Assembly: GCA_949358305.1 (NCBI GenBank)
Contig: OX442319.1
Coordinates: forward strand, 10,230,001 to 10,294,000
Origin: Strigamia acuminata
Lineage: Eukaryota; Arthropoda; Chilopoda; Geophilomorpha; Linotaeniidae
DNA: 64,000 bases
Direction: 5' to 3'
Of the stretch, positions 43,976 to 56,484 are shown piece by piece (the first letter of the stretch is position 1; each line of letters begins with the position of its first letter). The translations under genes and the position numbers were made by a program. Under the pieces are notes generated by a model. The model was given only the letters and a program-made list of their open reading frames with translations. It made no database searches and was not told the DNA's origin.

Positions 43976-46900
43976 CTATACATGCGTAATTGGCTTCCAT
44001 TTCGGTGTGCTCCTTGGTAGAATAGAACCACATAAAGTCTGTTGGGTGTTAAATAATGTTTTATCGTATATGTATTGCTTATAGTTATTAGGTGGTTGTT
44101 CTGTACTCAAAACTAAGTTCACATTTTTGCTGTAGAAATTGTCCTTTTGGTGATTGAGGTGTGTGTTGACTTCGTTCTGTTTCTTGTTGGACCAAAAATG
44201 CTGTTGATAGTCTTTTCTATCTAGATCATTTGGAAGCACTTTTGTTCTTAGTGGACATTGCTGACGAAAAGTAATCAATTGTCTCTGCCGTTTGCTGTCT
44301 TTCTTGAGCATGCGTACAGCCAGAAGCACAAGAAGTACAAGTACGAAACACCCTATAATAGGCACTGCAATTACTGCTGCACTGAACCAAAGGTCTTGTT
44401 GGTAAATAGCAACACCTGGCAGATTATTGAAGTCAAGTTTGGCTTCTTTATCTATAAACAAAAACAAAACAAAATATTTTACTAAACTATTCATCCAGAG
44501 ATTCAAAATAATTTTTAATTTTTAGTTTAACTTTAATTTACCATAAAATGTGCCATTGGTTTTGGCGTTTAGTTGAATTTTCACATCCGAACTTCCGGCA
44601 TAATTGCACATGTCCTCTTGACAACAAAGCAGCAGTGGTATTATAGCCATTGATAGTCTGGCATTCTTGTTGAATCCAAGACAAACATCTTCTTTTGGCC
44701 TTTGCAAAAATTCGATGCAACCATGGCGGGAGTGTAAAGGGTCATTGGTGTGGGTGCTTAATTCAGAGAAACATGTGCTCTTACTCGATTTGCACATGTA
44801 GCCAGTGCTGATGCACACAGGTAAGTTGCAGTAACATCGTATTTCAGCTGAAATAAAAGAAAAAAAATAAATATTAGGTAAGACAACATATAATCAATCC
44901 AGAACTAATTTTTTTTTAATTTTTTGTGTGGTTTGTGAAATTTTGATTACTGTACTCAAGTTTTAAGCCAATTACTTGTGTACAACATTAAAGAGTTTGC
45001 GAGATGCATTTTTCCCTTATTTTGTGCCACGTTACACTATTTTAGCGCCATATTGTAAGGGAAAAATCTTTAGTGTATCGTTTTCAACACTAAATTAAAA
45101 TATAGCGCAGCCAATCAGAATTGAGAACACTAAATTGTTAGCTCCGCCCATTGCAAATGGCGATTATTTTGTTGTCCCGATCAAACACAACAGTCATATG
45201 TACGTAGATTGAATGATAAGTGAGGCCCAAAATTGAATTTTAGGCCCAAAGCCATACTTTATAGGCATAATAATGGAATTTTATGCAGAAATTTGCACAT
45301 TAACGCCCCCAAATTGAATTTTTAGGCCCAAATTTTCTAACTGTCAGTAGTTGGCTGAAATAGTGTAGTGATAAGGGAAAAATGCAGCCCCCAAAAACTT
45401 AATTTATCATTTTTCCCTTACACTATTTTTATACTGTATAGTCTTTAACTGTAAGGGGAAAATGCATCCCGCAAACTCTCTAATAACTTTAATATTATTG
45501 TATTATCCCGCTTTAAGCGACATGCGGTTGAGGGTTTACCAAGATTTTGGAATTTTAGTCAAACAGTTTATACCAGCATGCCGGTATGAAGTGAAACAAT
45601 GTAAGTGAAAAAGCTGGTTTTTTGTTGTTTTTTTTTTTTATTTAAAAGAGCCCGGATGAATAATTATGTTTGAATTTAGGCCTGAAATTTGAGTTTTCTT
45701 GATATTCTGAAGATTATTACAAAGGGTGTTGGTAAATTTATAGAAATTTAAGCCAATTTCCTACATTTTTTTTTAATCTAAATAAATTTTTATGCTTGTT
45801 TTGGCTGAATTCTCTTTGCAAAGAATTCTACCTGACTTACACCAGTCTGACGATAAAATTCGCACTATACCGGCATGCGACTTAAAGCGGGATAATACGA
45901 TAATTTTCTAGAATTTATATTTTGTGGCGGTTATTGTGTTTTCTTACAAGTTAGTATACTGAAGGAATTCCAGAAATCCGCTACAAAGTGCTTATTACAG
46001 CAACTCAAACTCATCCGCCTTTTCCCCTCTAATTACTGTACAGCAGCCGCTCTACGCTAACCTTGTGTCCACCCTAGCTATTCTCTTTTGCCTCAGATGG
46101 GTGCTCTTATACCGACAGCATTGGCCTGTACTAAGGCTATAATTTACACAAAAAGCAAAGATTTCTTGAACATCTAATGCAATTAGGTCACAATGATGCA
46201 TATATCTGTACGTTAAGTGTATAACACAGCTGTCCTGCTGTCAGCCTTTCACACACGTGCCATGGGGACATTTACAATCCCCTTTTGTTATCCAACAAAC
46301 ATGGACGTCCTCTTTCTCCTCCTTCGTGTTTACATAAAGGGACTTAACAGAGTGCTTGGCAAATTTACTATTATATACATCAGTGTCGACAAACCATCGA
46401 AGCAAACTTTGAGGCCCGGAAGTGGGCGTTAACGGCGCCAGACCATCGATTGCGTCGCCATCTCGCCAAAGAATCCGCTTTACATCAGTTCACTCAGTTC
46501 TGACTATTACACGGTTTACACCACAGTCTTGTGCTTTAATCTGATTTTGGGATAAAATCCAGACGATGCGGCGACGTATTCGAGGCATTTCATCCTCCGG
46601 AAGTCGGCCGGAAACCACTGGGCGCCGGTTTGCAAAACGTTTTCCCCAATGGAGGACAATGAACTCCCGGTCTATCTCGCTTTGTTTACACTGGGGGGGA
46701 GTAAAGGAACTAGTGCCAAAAAATATTTCTTAGCCAAAACTAAAAAAAAAATAATTTTTTTTTAATAAAATAAAAGTAAACATTCCCAAATAGTGCACTA
46801 AAATCAACTTAAACTGGATTTTTATAACTATGCATTAGAGCGGCCAAGAAAAGCCACGAAAATTGACTACCCCGCCTCTAAACTCACTCGAGCCAAGAGG

Positions 46901-48279
46901 CGTCCTTCCTAGTGAAAACAACATAAAACATCAGAAAACTCTTAGCAGGGGGTTGGTAAAAGATGAAACCCCCTTTTTCTCCCCCCTCCGCACCCCCCTT
47001 CGTCCCAAATGAACAAATTTTGATGATGGTTATGGTTTGTTGATGTCGTTTTAAGAGTGGACAAGATATGAGTTGATGCCACCTGTCGAGGAGTGGAAAT
47101 GTGTTCTTCTCTGCAGGGAATCGCCGGTGTGTTGGTTTAAGTAAAAGTCGCCCCACAGCGCGGCACAAAAGCCACTGAATACAAAATCATAGCATCTTGT
47201 TGACATTTGGTGACGTCAGTTTTGTTTGTAGGACTACTTGGGGGTCTAGATTTTTGGATTTGTTGTAATAACACTTGACACTGTTCTGTAAATATTTTTG
47301 AAGTTTAATTGAATTTTTTTGGAATTCTAGAAGCGGTTTAGTCAACCTTGACCAATTAGTGAGAACCCCTAGAGTGGCGGCATGTCTCCTGCTACGGTTC
47401 ATTATTAAAGGCACATGGTGTGTTGAACTAGACTAGAAAACTGGAACCATGTTTGGTTTGGTGTGTGAATAAATTTTTTTTTCGTCGAAATAAATATAAT
47501 AAAAATTATTTAAAATTTTTTTTTATAAAAAAAAATATTTTAAATTTTTTTTTTATAAAAAAAATTATTTTAAAATTTTTTGTTATAAAATAAAATTATT
47601 TTAAAATTTTTTGTTATAAAATAAAATTATTTTAATTTTTTTTTAAAAATATGAAGGTAATTAGGGCAATTAGGGCAAAACAGATGTGCAAAAAGTGAAA
47701 TTTTAACAGTTTGCCTTATCTCCCCTCCTTCCTTTTCCTGAAACTTCCCCCATTTCAAAATCGTTTGCATAGCCTTTGACTTAAAAAACAAATCCCCACG
47801 CTTAAATAAACAAAACAGAAGAAAAAAGTCTATAAAGTGAATGAAAGATGAGTCGAATCTACATCCCGGATGTAAACTAATAACTAAAAACCAAAACATT
47901 TCTTTTAAAATGTGCAATAAATCATGTTTTTACGACTGACACTCCGCCGACAGAAAAGCGCATTTAAAAACCCACGATAAACCGCAATTCAAACTACAAA
48001 TTAACTTTTTTATCGATAAAAACATAAACTTTTCACGTTTTCCAAAGAATTCTTATCTTTCCCCCACCTAAATACACTCCTAGCAAAATACTTTTGGATA
48101 AGTGCTGCTACTATGTAATTTGCTGTCATTTTCTTGCGGAGAATGTTCCACACCCCAGGTGCCCATTTCCCAGTTTAACACCCAAAAAAATAAACGAAAT
48201 GCAAACAACATTTACCCATTGCCGGATCGTTGATGATAAACAACGTGACGACAACCATCAACGCGTTTTTTGTGTCCAT
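43976..48279 (-). CDS. bambi: BAMBI homologue (BMP/activin membrane-bound inhibitor)
   Basis: BAMBI proteins are TGF-beta-family pseudoreceptors: an extracellular three-finger-like domain and TM segment without a kinase. Coding exons on the minus strand are 48279-48216, 44847-44542 and 44451-43976. All junctions are phase 1 with GT/AG borders, giving 281 aa. Exon 1 encodes a signal peptide (MDTKNALMVVVTLFIINDPAM). Exon 2 has the conserved AEIRCYCNLPVCISTGYMCK start and the LCCQEDMCNY box. Exon 3 has the TM region (FSAAVIAVPIIGCFVLVLL) and a short basic tail, close to the vertebrate protein. Intron 1 is 3.4 kb and holds two MITEs. The GC-richer block at 48,280-48,480 is the probable 5'UTR. Identity is strong; exon 1 rests on signal-peptide character and matching phase. 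Confidence 0.9.
44992..45479. mobile_element. about 490-bp MITE in BAMBI intron 1
   Basis: The ends AGAGTTTGCGAGATGCATTT and the inverse of AATGCATCCCGCAAACTCT match for about 28 bp with few differences. Inside, the same CCCTTACACTATTT words recur in both orientations. No transposase. The target duplication could not be settled. Confidence 0.85.
45498..45900. mobile_element. about 400-bp MITE in BAMBI intron 1
   Basis: The left end TTGTATTATCCCGCTTTAAG and right end CTTAAAGCGGGATAATACGA are near-inverse, followed inward by CATGCCGG-type words on both sides. It lies directly next to the 44,992-45,479 element. No coding potential. Confidence 0.85.
45905..48215. other. remaining BAMBI intron 1, nothing coding recognised
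   Basis: A GC-richer block at about 46,410-46,700 is unexplained and could be regulatory. The rest is AT-rich, including a tandem poly-T/AAAATTATTTT block at 47,470-47,650. Short frames here lack splice support. Confidence 0.4.
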
Positions 48280-48499
48280 TGAGTCAAACATTCACGTTGG
48301 ACGCGAAATCCGTGCGTCCTTGCTCGAAGACACATCTGACGGAGATGTGGGGAATGGTTGGTGGTGCTCGTCCGAGCACAGCCCGCGTGTCGACTGCAGA
48401 GGGCGCCCAGGGCGCTCTTGGAGGAACCTCGAATGGCATCCAGGTTGAGCTCACTCCTTCCTACAAGGGGAGAGTAAATTCCCAACTACTGTTGTGCTG

Positions 48500-50281
48500 T
48501 TTTGTTTGTTTTTAAGTCTATTAAATCGGTTTAAATTGATTTTATGTTTTGGATATTATAAAAAAATTTGAAATTTTTAAAAAAATTTATTTTAGAAAAT
48601 TTTTGAAAAATTTAAGTTTCAGAAGATTATTAGATGGAGAAGTTGGAAAATGTTTGTTTATTGCGATTAAGTTGTGTTTGAGTGGCCTCGGATGTTGTTT
48701 TAGTCAAGTTTTGCTGGTCAGTTTGAGATTTGAGAAGGACCTGTGACGCCTTGAGGGAAGTAATGTTGCTGGACCTCCTGCCTGCAAAGGTTTTTTGCAT
48801 CGGTCTGGACAGACTGGCGACTGCAGCCACTGTTGATTTGATTTTCATCAGCTTAAGTGGCCAACCCTGTCTCGAACTTTCCTTTTCTTTTGTTTGTCCA
48901 CTTGTCAACAGGCAACTATGGATCGTAAAGTGTGGATCATAAAGTGTGTGCACCTCTGGTAACACATTTCTAGCGAAATAAATGTTTAAATGTGTCAGGG
49001 GGAGTGGTGAAATGAATTGTGGGGGATTTGTGGGAGTCAAAATTATGGGAGAGAATTTTTGGTGTTTTTTAATTTTTTTTTTTTTTAAGTTTTGAGTTTC
49101 CTGTGGAAATCCTTATGGATGATTAATTAAGATTGTGCATTTCTGCTGAAGATGATAATATTGCACTTCCAAATAACAGGAGACAAAAGTTTTAATTAAT
49201 AAAAAGATTTTTTTTTAAATTGAATTTTGCAGCCAAAAAAATAAAAAAAAAATTATTATTTTTGTCAAAAATTAAAAAAAAATATTAAATTAGTAGTTTG
49301 AATTTTTATTTTAATGATTGTCAATAGAGGAAGCAATTGTCATTTGTGTTTGTGGCGCCAGACAACTCACACAAAAGTCATATCTATCTCCTAAAAATGT
49401 CATTTGACTTCTGAAAACAACTTTTATCATGAGCAAATATTTCCCCTTGCATTGTTCACACGTATTGTCTGTAATAAACATTTAAATTTTAATAACCTAA
49501 CGTGAGAACGACCTACAAGTCCATTTTATTTCATTTAAATGTGCAAAATCAACACGTTTTAGCCTTTAATCACTTTAAAACCCTCAGTCAAACCATTGGC
49601 GCCACATAAGAACTCTTTCCAACCCCACTTCCCTTATCAGGAGCCAATCATAAGTCAAGATGGCAGAACAGATACACTTACAGCACCCCATGAAACATGG
49701 GACAAACTTTGCAATGGGACAGTGCACCCCCCACGACCCTGGAAAATTTCAAACTCAACACTTCACTGCATTAAACTTAACTAAAAAAACACAAAATCAC
49801 AAATTTAAATATAAATATTTTAAATTTCCCAAAAAAAACCTAAAATTCTCGATCCAAAAAATTGTAAGAAAGGTGATTTCTCGCACAAACAGCTCGAGGG
49901 GCGGCTGTCCACTAACCCAGACAAGATAAGGTCACTTGACCACTAATTACACAGGATGGATGCTCGCTGTGACGATTAAAAGAAGGGGCAAAGTGGCAGC
50001 AAAAACATCTCCACTCCAAAACACGGAATTGCTTTCAATTCCAATAAAATATCAAGTCTAAAGAAGTGGCAAAATAATTAAACTTTCACACTAATTCACA
50101 AAAATCACTTTACTTTACTACGCAATAGATGTCGTTAAACTTGACCTTGCCGCCCTCATTTGGCAACCATCGACACTATACCCCTAAATCAACAGACTCA
50201 AATTCAGCGTTGGAACAAGAAATCTCAAAATTTTAAGTATTAACGTCTAAAACTCAATCTCATTCACACATTAAACCACAG
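48500..50281. other. intergenic between BAMBI and the EndoG-like gene
   Basis: BAMBI and the EndoG-like gene diverge from this stretch, so promoters of both should lie here. I see no clear TATA box or coding exon. Short frames at 48,630-49,040 and 49,660-49,929 have no recognisable motif. Confidence 0.45.
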
Positions 50282-53200
50282 ATGAGTTATCTGCGACTCC
50301 TCCATCTGGCCACAAGTGCAGGACTTTGCGGATTTTTCTACATTTCCCATCTAAACAAATTGAACCGAGTGAATGCGCAACCCGAACCAGCCCACAACCA
50401 CGACTGCACCTTTCAGGTCGCGAACGAACCCGCAACAGTGTCGTTTACCAGTTGCTACTGCGACACAAGCATCAACGAAACTCCAAAAGACTCATTGTTA
50501 TTCACAAGTTGCTATCCAAGTCTCGATGAAACCGTACTGGGCGACAAAACGCCCACAACGTCGATGCTATTACGCCATTCGGATCTAAGTGTCGACGAAA
50601 GTTGCATCCACGCGCCCGACACAACTTTCCAACCAAGTTTCGCCGCCGAAGACTCCATTTCCTTCGTCCGTCCGTGCCCAATCTGCGACCCGACGTTCCA
50701 AAGTCTAACATCCACTCCCGTCGGCGTCCACTCGCACAAACCGTTCGAACCGACGTTGGATTTAAGTCCGTTCGGAAACGAAAACGATTATTGCACGCCC
50801 GCTTGGTCGGACGACTTTCCGCCATCTTCTCCGTGCGGAGCCGTTAACTTGAGTCCGACGTGCAGTAGCGGCGACGATTCGAGCGATTTGAATTTAAAGT
50901 TAAGTCCACTCGATGCCTCGGACGACTTGAGCGCAACTTTCGGTCAGGTTGTAGTGGACAGCTGTTCCGAAAGTCCGTGCGCACGCTCGGTCCGAGGACC
51001 CATCGTCTCCCCCTTTATCATAAACGTGTGCGATTCCAGCGACTCGAGTTACGAGACTCCGCCGCCCGCGAACGAAATGGTGTGCGGCGAACCATGCGTG
51101 GTGGACACACCGTGCCGGATAGTCCAGATGTCGCCCCTCAGTCCGAAATACGAGTCGGACGAATACTATTTACCGCCCGTCCAGCCGATCCATAAAGACA
51201 CTCCGTTCAGAAATTACGTGTCGAAGGGTCAACGTATTCGTCTTCCGAGGGATGCGCCCGACATTTTAGCTCAGAGGGCGATTAAAGGGTCGTCGTACAC
51301 CAGTACGCTTCCCGACTACGAAGAGCCCACACGTTCTCCGCCGAAGAAACACGACGTGAGTGACCGTAGTGGTCAAGCCGGTGTTTCTCCGCCGATGAAA
51401 CGCGATTTGAGTGGTGGTAGTGGTTATTCCCCGCTTTCTCCGTCAAAGAAACGCGATGTATTTGACCGTACACTCGATGTCAGCGGGGGTAGTGGTCAAG
51501 ACATGTTTTCATCACCACGAGAACGCGATTCGATTGGTAGTTCGCCACCCAGTCCTCTTTCTTCGCCACAGATACGCGAATTGCTTGGTAGTGGTCATTC
51601 CACAGGCTCTCCGGCGAAGAAACGCGATGTAATTGACCGTAGACTCGATTTCAGTGGGTTTGGTGGTCAAGCGATTTCACCGATAAGGGAACGCGATTCT
51701 TCATCTAGCCCTCTTTCTTCGCCGCCCTCTCCTGGACTGCAGTACCCCGAAGTTTGCGTTAGTGGTCAGCGGAGATCTTCTCCTGTGGTTCAAGACCCGG
51801 AAGTTTGCGCTGGTGGTCAGCGTAAAGCTCCGCCGTCGCCGGAGAAAGTGGAGATTCGATGGGCTCCTCAGTGCGAATGCAAGAGCGACAATAAACATTT
51901 CCCGAATATTATTGATGTTCAGGGTTTCGACTTTACTGTTTGTAGGAATTACGATACGGGAGTGCCGAATTGGACTTTACAGCACGTAACTTGTAGGGTT
52001 AGCGATCATTGTAGTTGTCGGTACTGCAGGTCGATTAGGTTTCCGTGTGAGAGACGTTGTGAGGAAGAAAATCCTATAGATATTAAAGAGTTTTGCGATC
52101 TTGATGTGGATCCGTGTGTATTCCAATTTCTTCCACCTCAGGTAACTGCACAAATGTCAAGATGTGGTAAAAAATTGCCATTTGTGGTCGAAAATTGCTA
52201 TTTGTTATCTAAAAATTGCCATTTGTGGTCGAAAATTGCCATTTGTGATCCAAAGATTGTTATTTGTAGTTGAAAATTGCCATTTGTGGTCAAAAAATTG
52301 GCATTTGTGGTCAAAAAATTGGCATTTGTGGTCAAAAAATCGACATTTGTGGTCAAAAATTGCCATTTGTGGTCAAAAAAATTGGCATTTGTGGTCAAAA
52401 AATTGACATTTGTGGTCAAAAATTGCCATTTGTGGTCCAAAAATTGCCATTTGTACTTCTATAATCCAAAAATTGCCATTTATACTTCTGTAGTCCAAAA
52501 ATTGCCATTTGTAGTCCAAAAATTGGCATTTATGGTCCTAAAATTGTCATTTATGGTCCTAAAATTGCCATTTGTGGTTAAAAGTTGTCATTTGGGGTCA
52601 AAAATTGCCATTTGGGGTCAAAAATTGCAATTTAATGGCCAACAAATGTTTATATATGATATTACAAAAATGAAAGTAGTAGTTCTGACTTTTTACATAT
52701 ATTTTACACACATTTCTGTCCAGCCTTCACGCTGCCAATTCCAAAACAACAGCTTATGGGACGACTTCTACCATTACACCATGTATCTCGCAGAGAAATA
52801 CGAACGCATTTACGTTTGCTCAATTCCCGGCTACCTAAGCCAGTAATTATAATCATAATTATAACTCAACCAATTTTCAAACATTTACCTACCGTATTAA
52901 CTATTTTTATTCACCCACACAGCGAAGCCGATCCAACCCATTTCTACAAAGTAATTGTGACGAAAGAAAAAACTGGATGTTATCAGTTCGAATGCTACAA
53001 ATTTGAAAACAAACAAATACCGGTTAAAAATCCAGAGTTGGTCGACTACCGCGTCCTAAGAGGTCGTGTCGAACTAGAAACCGGTGTGAAGCTTTTCCCG
53101 CTCATCACACGCATCATGATCGGGTCGAAAAAACCTCATTTTTCCGAATTTACTCCCCACAGGGTAATTTTTTTTATAGAAAAAACATTTCCCAGTATAT

Positions 53201-53309
53201 AAAAACACGTTTTTTACATTAATTTTATTTCCATTAATTTTTATTCATCTAGGATTGTCCAATTTGTTTCCCCAATCCTTGCAGAGGAGAATGGCGAGCA
53301 TTGCAGTAA
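50282..53309 (+). CDS. Endonuclease-G-like pseudoenzyme with long disordered region
   Basis: Exons 50282-52141, 52724-52842, 52923-53163 and 53253-53309 join in frame to 758 aa. The N-terminus (MSYLRLLHLATSAGLCGFFY) resembles the membrane/mitochondrial leader of EndoG. Residues about 60-530 are Ser/Pro-rich and low in complexity, with SP(x)K/RRD repeats (SPSKKRDVFDR, SPAKKRDVIDR). The EndoG fold then appears in pieces: FDFTVCRNYDTGVPNWTLQH, FQFLPPQ at the position of the usual SNIVPQ, WDDFYHYTMYLAEKYERIYV and EADPTHFYKVIV, then a Cys-rich end (CPICFPNPC). The catalytic DRGH motif and the Mg-binding Asn of SNIVPQ are absent, so nuclease activity is unlikely. The frame is open and codon use regular, which argues for a functional but repurposed protein. 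Confidence 0.8.
52160..52640 (+). repeat. about 20-bp minisatellite in EndoG-like intron 1
   Basis: Some twenty copies of an AAAATTGCCATTTGTGGTC-type unit (19-21 bp, with longer variants) fill nearly the whole first intron. They keep frames open on both strands, which falsely extends the first exon past its GTAACT donor at 52,142. Confidence 0.9.
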
Positions 53310-53560
53310 CCAACACCGAACAAACCATTCTTTACACAAATACAATTTCTAACGTCACTTTTTGATCGTGTAATTATATTTATTATCAAATAAAACACAT
53401 TTTATATTTCGGAAATATATAAATGAATGTCCAATAGATTTTTTTCTGACTAATTCTGTCGTAATCTGTCGGTGAACTGTCACGAAAACACTAAAAACTG
53501 GCATGATGCGCCTCATGGTGACGATTTCTGTAAGCATTTAAAAACAAAAGCACACAAACA

Positions 53561-55630
53561 ATGCCAAGCTCGTGTTTGATCGCGATTCGGCTTATTATTA
53601 CGTCTGACAGGCACGGGATGAACGTTCTCGATTCGAGATTCGAGATTATGGTCAACCGTGCTGCATCTGGAAATACAAGCGACATATTAAACGAGAAAAT
53701 TCTAACGATGCGCCGACGACAGAGAAGTCGTTATACAACGAACAGCAACCAGGAAGGATTATGGCCGTCGAACTACATGGTTCCGCAGCGATTTCGTCGA
53801 CAACAGTGCACGGGGAATCGGCAGAATTTTCGTGCGTTTAACAACCAGAGTCAGCGTGTGGTCGGAGTCGGGGCGGGGATAGGAGGAGGCGGCGGAGGAG
53901 GAGGAGGAGGCGGCGGCGGCGGAGGAGGAGGAGGAGGCGGCGGCAGCGGGTGGAAAGATCCGTTCAATTCGGCCAATGGACAGACGGATGAGTCGTACAC
54001 CGGTCCGATTATCACGTCGTTCGGGACGATTTGTGTGATTTTGCGTCATAATGTTCGAGTTGATATGACGCTGGATAAATCTATTCGGGTGGTGAATTTT
54101 AACAGAAACAGCGTGGTGGCTATCAATAGTTCTGGGACTGGAACTTGTTTGGTACATCCTACAGGTGAGAAAATTGGGCGAGAAAAGTTGATGGTTGATG
54201 AGGGTTTTGGGTGGAAATGTATTGGAAAGAATTAATTTGAAGTGTTTTTGGGTTCAAAAACGAAGAAAATGAACATTTTTGGGTTCTAAAACGAAGAAAA
54301 TGAACATTTTTGGGTTCTAAAACGAAAAAAATGGACATTTTTGGTTTCTAAAACGAAGAAAATGAACATTTTTGGGTTCTAAAACGAAGAAAATGATCAT
54401 ATTTGGGTTCTAAAACGAAGAAAATAAACGTTTTTCTGTTCTAAAACGAAAACTGAACGTTTTTCTGTTCTAAAACAAAAACTGAACGTTTTTCTGTTCT
54501 AAAACGAAAAATAAACTTTTGTGAGTTTAAAAACGAGGTTAATAAACGAGTTTTCGATTCGAAGACGAAAAACTAAACTAATTTCGGTTCTAAATGGAGA
54601 GAAAAAAAATTTTTGGTTCTAAAACGAGGAAAATAAACTTTTTAAGCTCTAAAACGGAAAAAAAAATTTTTTTGGTCCCTGAAAACAAAATACTTTTTTG
54701 GTTGTAAATAGAAGAAAATAAACGTTTTGGGTGGGCCCTAAAAAAAGAACAATAACATTTTAGAGCATTCAAATAAAATAAAATCAATTTTTGGGGCAAC
54801 AAAACTAAGATAACTAATTTCTGGGGCACCAAAACTAAAATTTCAATTTTTGGGGCACCTAAACTAAGAAAAACCAATTTTTGGGGCACCAAAATTAAGA
54901 AAAACCAATTTTTTGGGCACCAAAACTAAAATTTCAATTTTTGGGGCACCAAAACTAAGAAAAACCAATTTTTTGGGGTACCAAAATCCAATTTTTGGGG
55001 TACACAAATTAAAAATGACCTACTGGAGACTAAATTGAATTTTATTAAATTGTATTAAATGACACAGGTCGCGTGTACCAAAACGGCAGCAAGGTGGAAA
55101 TCGAAACGGCTACGGGAAAATTTGCCAAGATGTCGCACCGCGGCATCACTTTTACATTCACCAACTGCCCCCTGGTGTACCTGGTGGACGACGCGGGCAC
55201 CCGCACCACAGTCGACTCGTTCAGCGACACGAAATACGACAATTCGCTCGACCTGTTCTACGTGAGCGCCCGCCACGGCAACGCGGTCGTGTCCGAGTGC
55301 TTCAAAGTGATCGACGAGGCCGAACACCGACAAACTCGGAACGGAGACGACATTTGGTTCATCAACGGCATCAAGATAGTCCAGAATCGACACGGAGACG
55401 TGTGGGTCTCGCGCGAAAACGGGCGCCGGATCGTGAAAACGTCGCCGACGCGCGGAACCATTTCGGTCTTCACTCCTCTAATTTACGCATCCGCTTCGTC
55501 AGGTCAGAATCCGCACATTTTCGCACGGCGCGGCGAGCGACGTTTGCACTCCGATAACAACACGTTTGTCGTGCGAAATGGAACTCACTCGGCTGGGTTC
55601 GACGAGTACGGGCGATTAGTTGTTTATTAG
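53561..55630 (+). CDS. Gly-rich protein with beta-rich C-terminal region, unknown function
   Basis: I do not recognise this protein. Exons 53561-54164 and 55068-55630 join in phase 1 (GTGAGA donor, ACACAG acceptor) to 388 aa. The N-terminal 100 residues are basic and Asn/Gln/Arg-rich. A run of about 25 glycines follows, encoded by GGC/GGA triplets at 53,882-53,945. The C-terminal 230 residues look like repeated beta hairpins (GTICVILRHNVRVDMTLD, GRVYQNGSKVEIET, FINGIKIVQNRHGDVWV, HSAGFDEYGRLVVY). No signal peptide or TM segment is seen. In-frame ATGs at 53,648 and 53,708 are alternative starts. Reading into the intron would add 23 codons. The intron is filled with two minisatellites. Confidence 0.7.
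54241..55010 (+). repeat. two 31-bp minisatellites in one intron
   Basis: From 54,241 to about 54,560 a 31-bp unit (TTTTTGGGTTCTAAAACGAA plus AGAAAATGAACA) repeats about nine times with decay. From about 54,780 to 55,010 a different 31-bp unit (GGGGCACCAAAACTAAGAAA plus AACCAATTTTT) repeats about eight times, with shorter variants. Confidence 0.88.
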
Positions 55631-55639
55631 TTTACTAGC

Positions 55640-56320
55640 AGGTAAGAAAATCATCCAAAACCAAAAAAATCATCCAAAAACAAACCATGTCGAGATTAGA
55701 AAACGAAAAAAAAACAAAAAAGATTAAAACGGGAATAAAACGAAACGGAAATAAAACGAAACGGAAATAAAACGAAACGGAAACAAAACGAAACGGAAAA
55801 ACAAAAAAATTAAGGAATTGTTTATTTATTTTTTTTTGCTGTGCAATAGTGGGGGGAGGAAAATGGATGAGTTATATATTTGATAATTTTATTCAATTGT
55901 GTTTGAAATATTACAAAAAAAAAGAAAAAGAGTTTAAAAAAAAATATGAAATGTATGAAATACGAAAAAAAAAATAGTTATGGTGGTTTGTGAAATTTTA
56001 AAGTTTATTCAAGTTGTGTGTTTTGATTAAAATATATTTTTTCTCTATTGTTCTGTAAATTAGAAGCAGGTAAAAATCCAGTCTTGTGTTTACATAGATT
56101 TAAAGTGACGTCCACAGGCGGAGGTGGAAAAGGAATGAAAAAAGAGTAAATTATAAAGTAAAATCTGATATATAATATCTGAAAACGTCACTGAGAAAGC
56201 CAAGAACAATGTATATTTGTCACAAACACTATTTTTTCTAATTAAAATTAATAAAAAAAATACTATTTGTCACTTTTTTGTCTTTATTTTGCAATAATCC
56301 CTTCACATTTCAATTTTTAA
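55640..56320. other. spacer with a 16-bp tandem repeat
   Basis: Four copies of an AAATAAAACGAAACGG unit lie at about 55,730-55,800. The rest is AT-rich 3' flank of the preceding gene with AATAAA-like words. No gene. Confidence 0.6.
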
Positions 56321-56484
56321 TCTCCAATAATCGAAATACTAAATTTAATTAACACAAACTGCTGTTTCGTCGGTTTAACGTTACGAATATTCTGGATTAG
56401 GAGTCACTACACGTACACAACACGTGTCCACGTATATATATATATATTACCATAATAATTGGAATCATTCTTGTTTTACAAAAC

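Noticed and set aside
46217-46700. 71-codon ORF and GC-richer block inside BAMBI intron 1
   Set aside because: No homology recognised and no splice context. Left as possible regulatory sequence only.
52164-52846. Open frames of 60-189 codons on both strands rich in CHLWSK-type repeats
   Set aside because: Produced by the intron minisatellite. The real exon ends at the GTAACT donor at 52,142 and resumes at 52,724 in the EndoG frame.
53759-54157. Minus-strand ORF with Ser/Ala runs
   Set aside because: Antisense of the polyglycine-coding stretch of the plus-strand gene; no motif or splice support.
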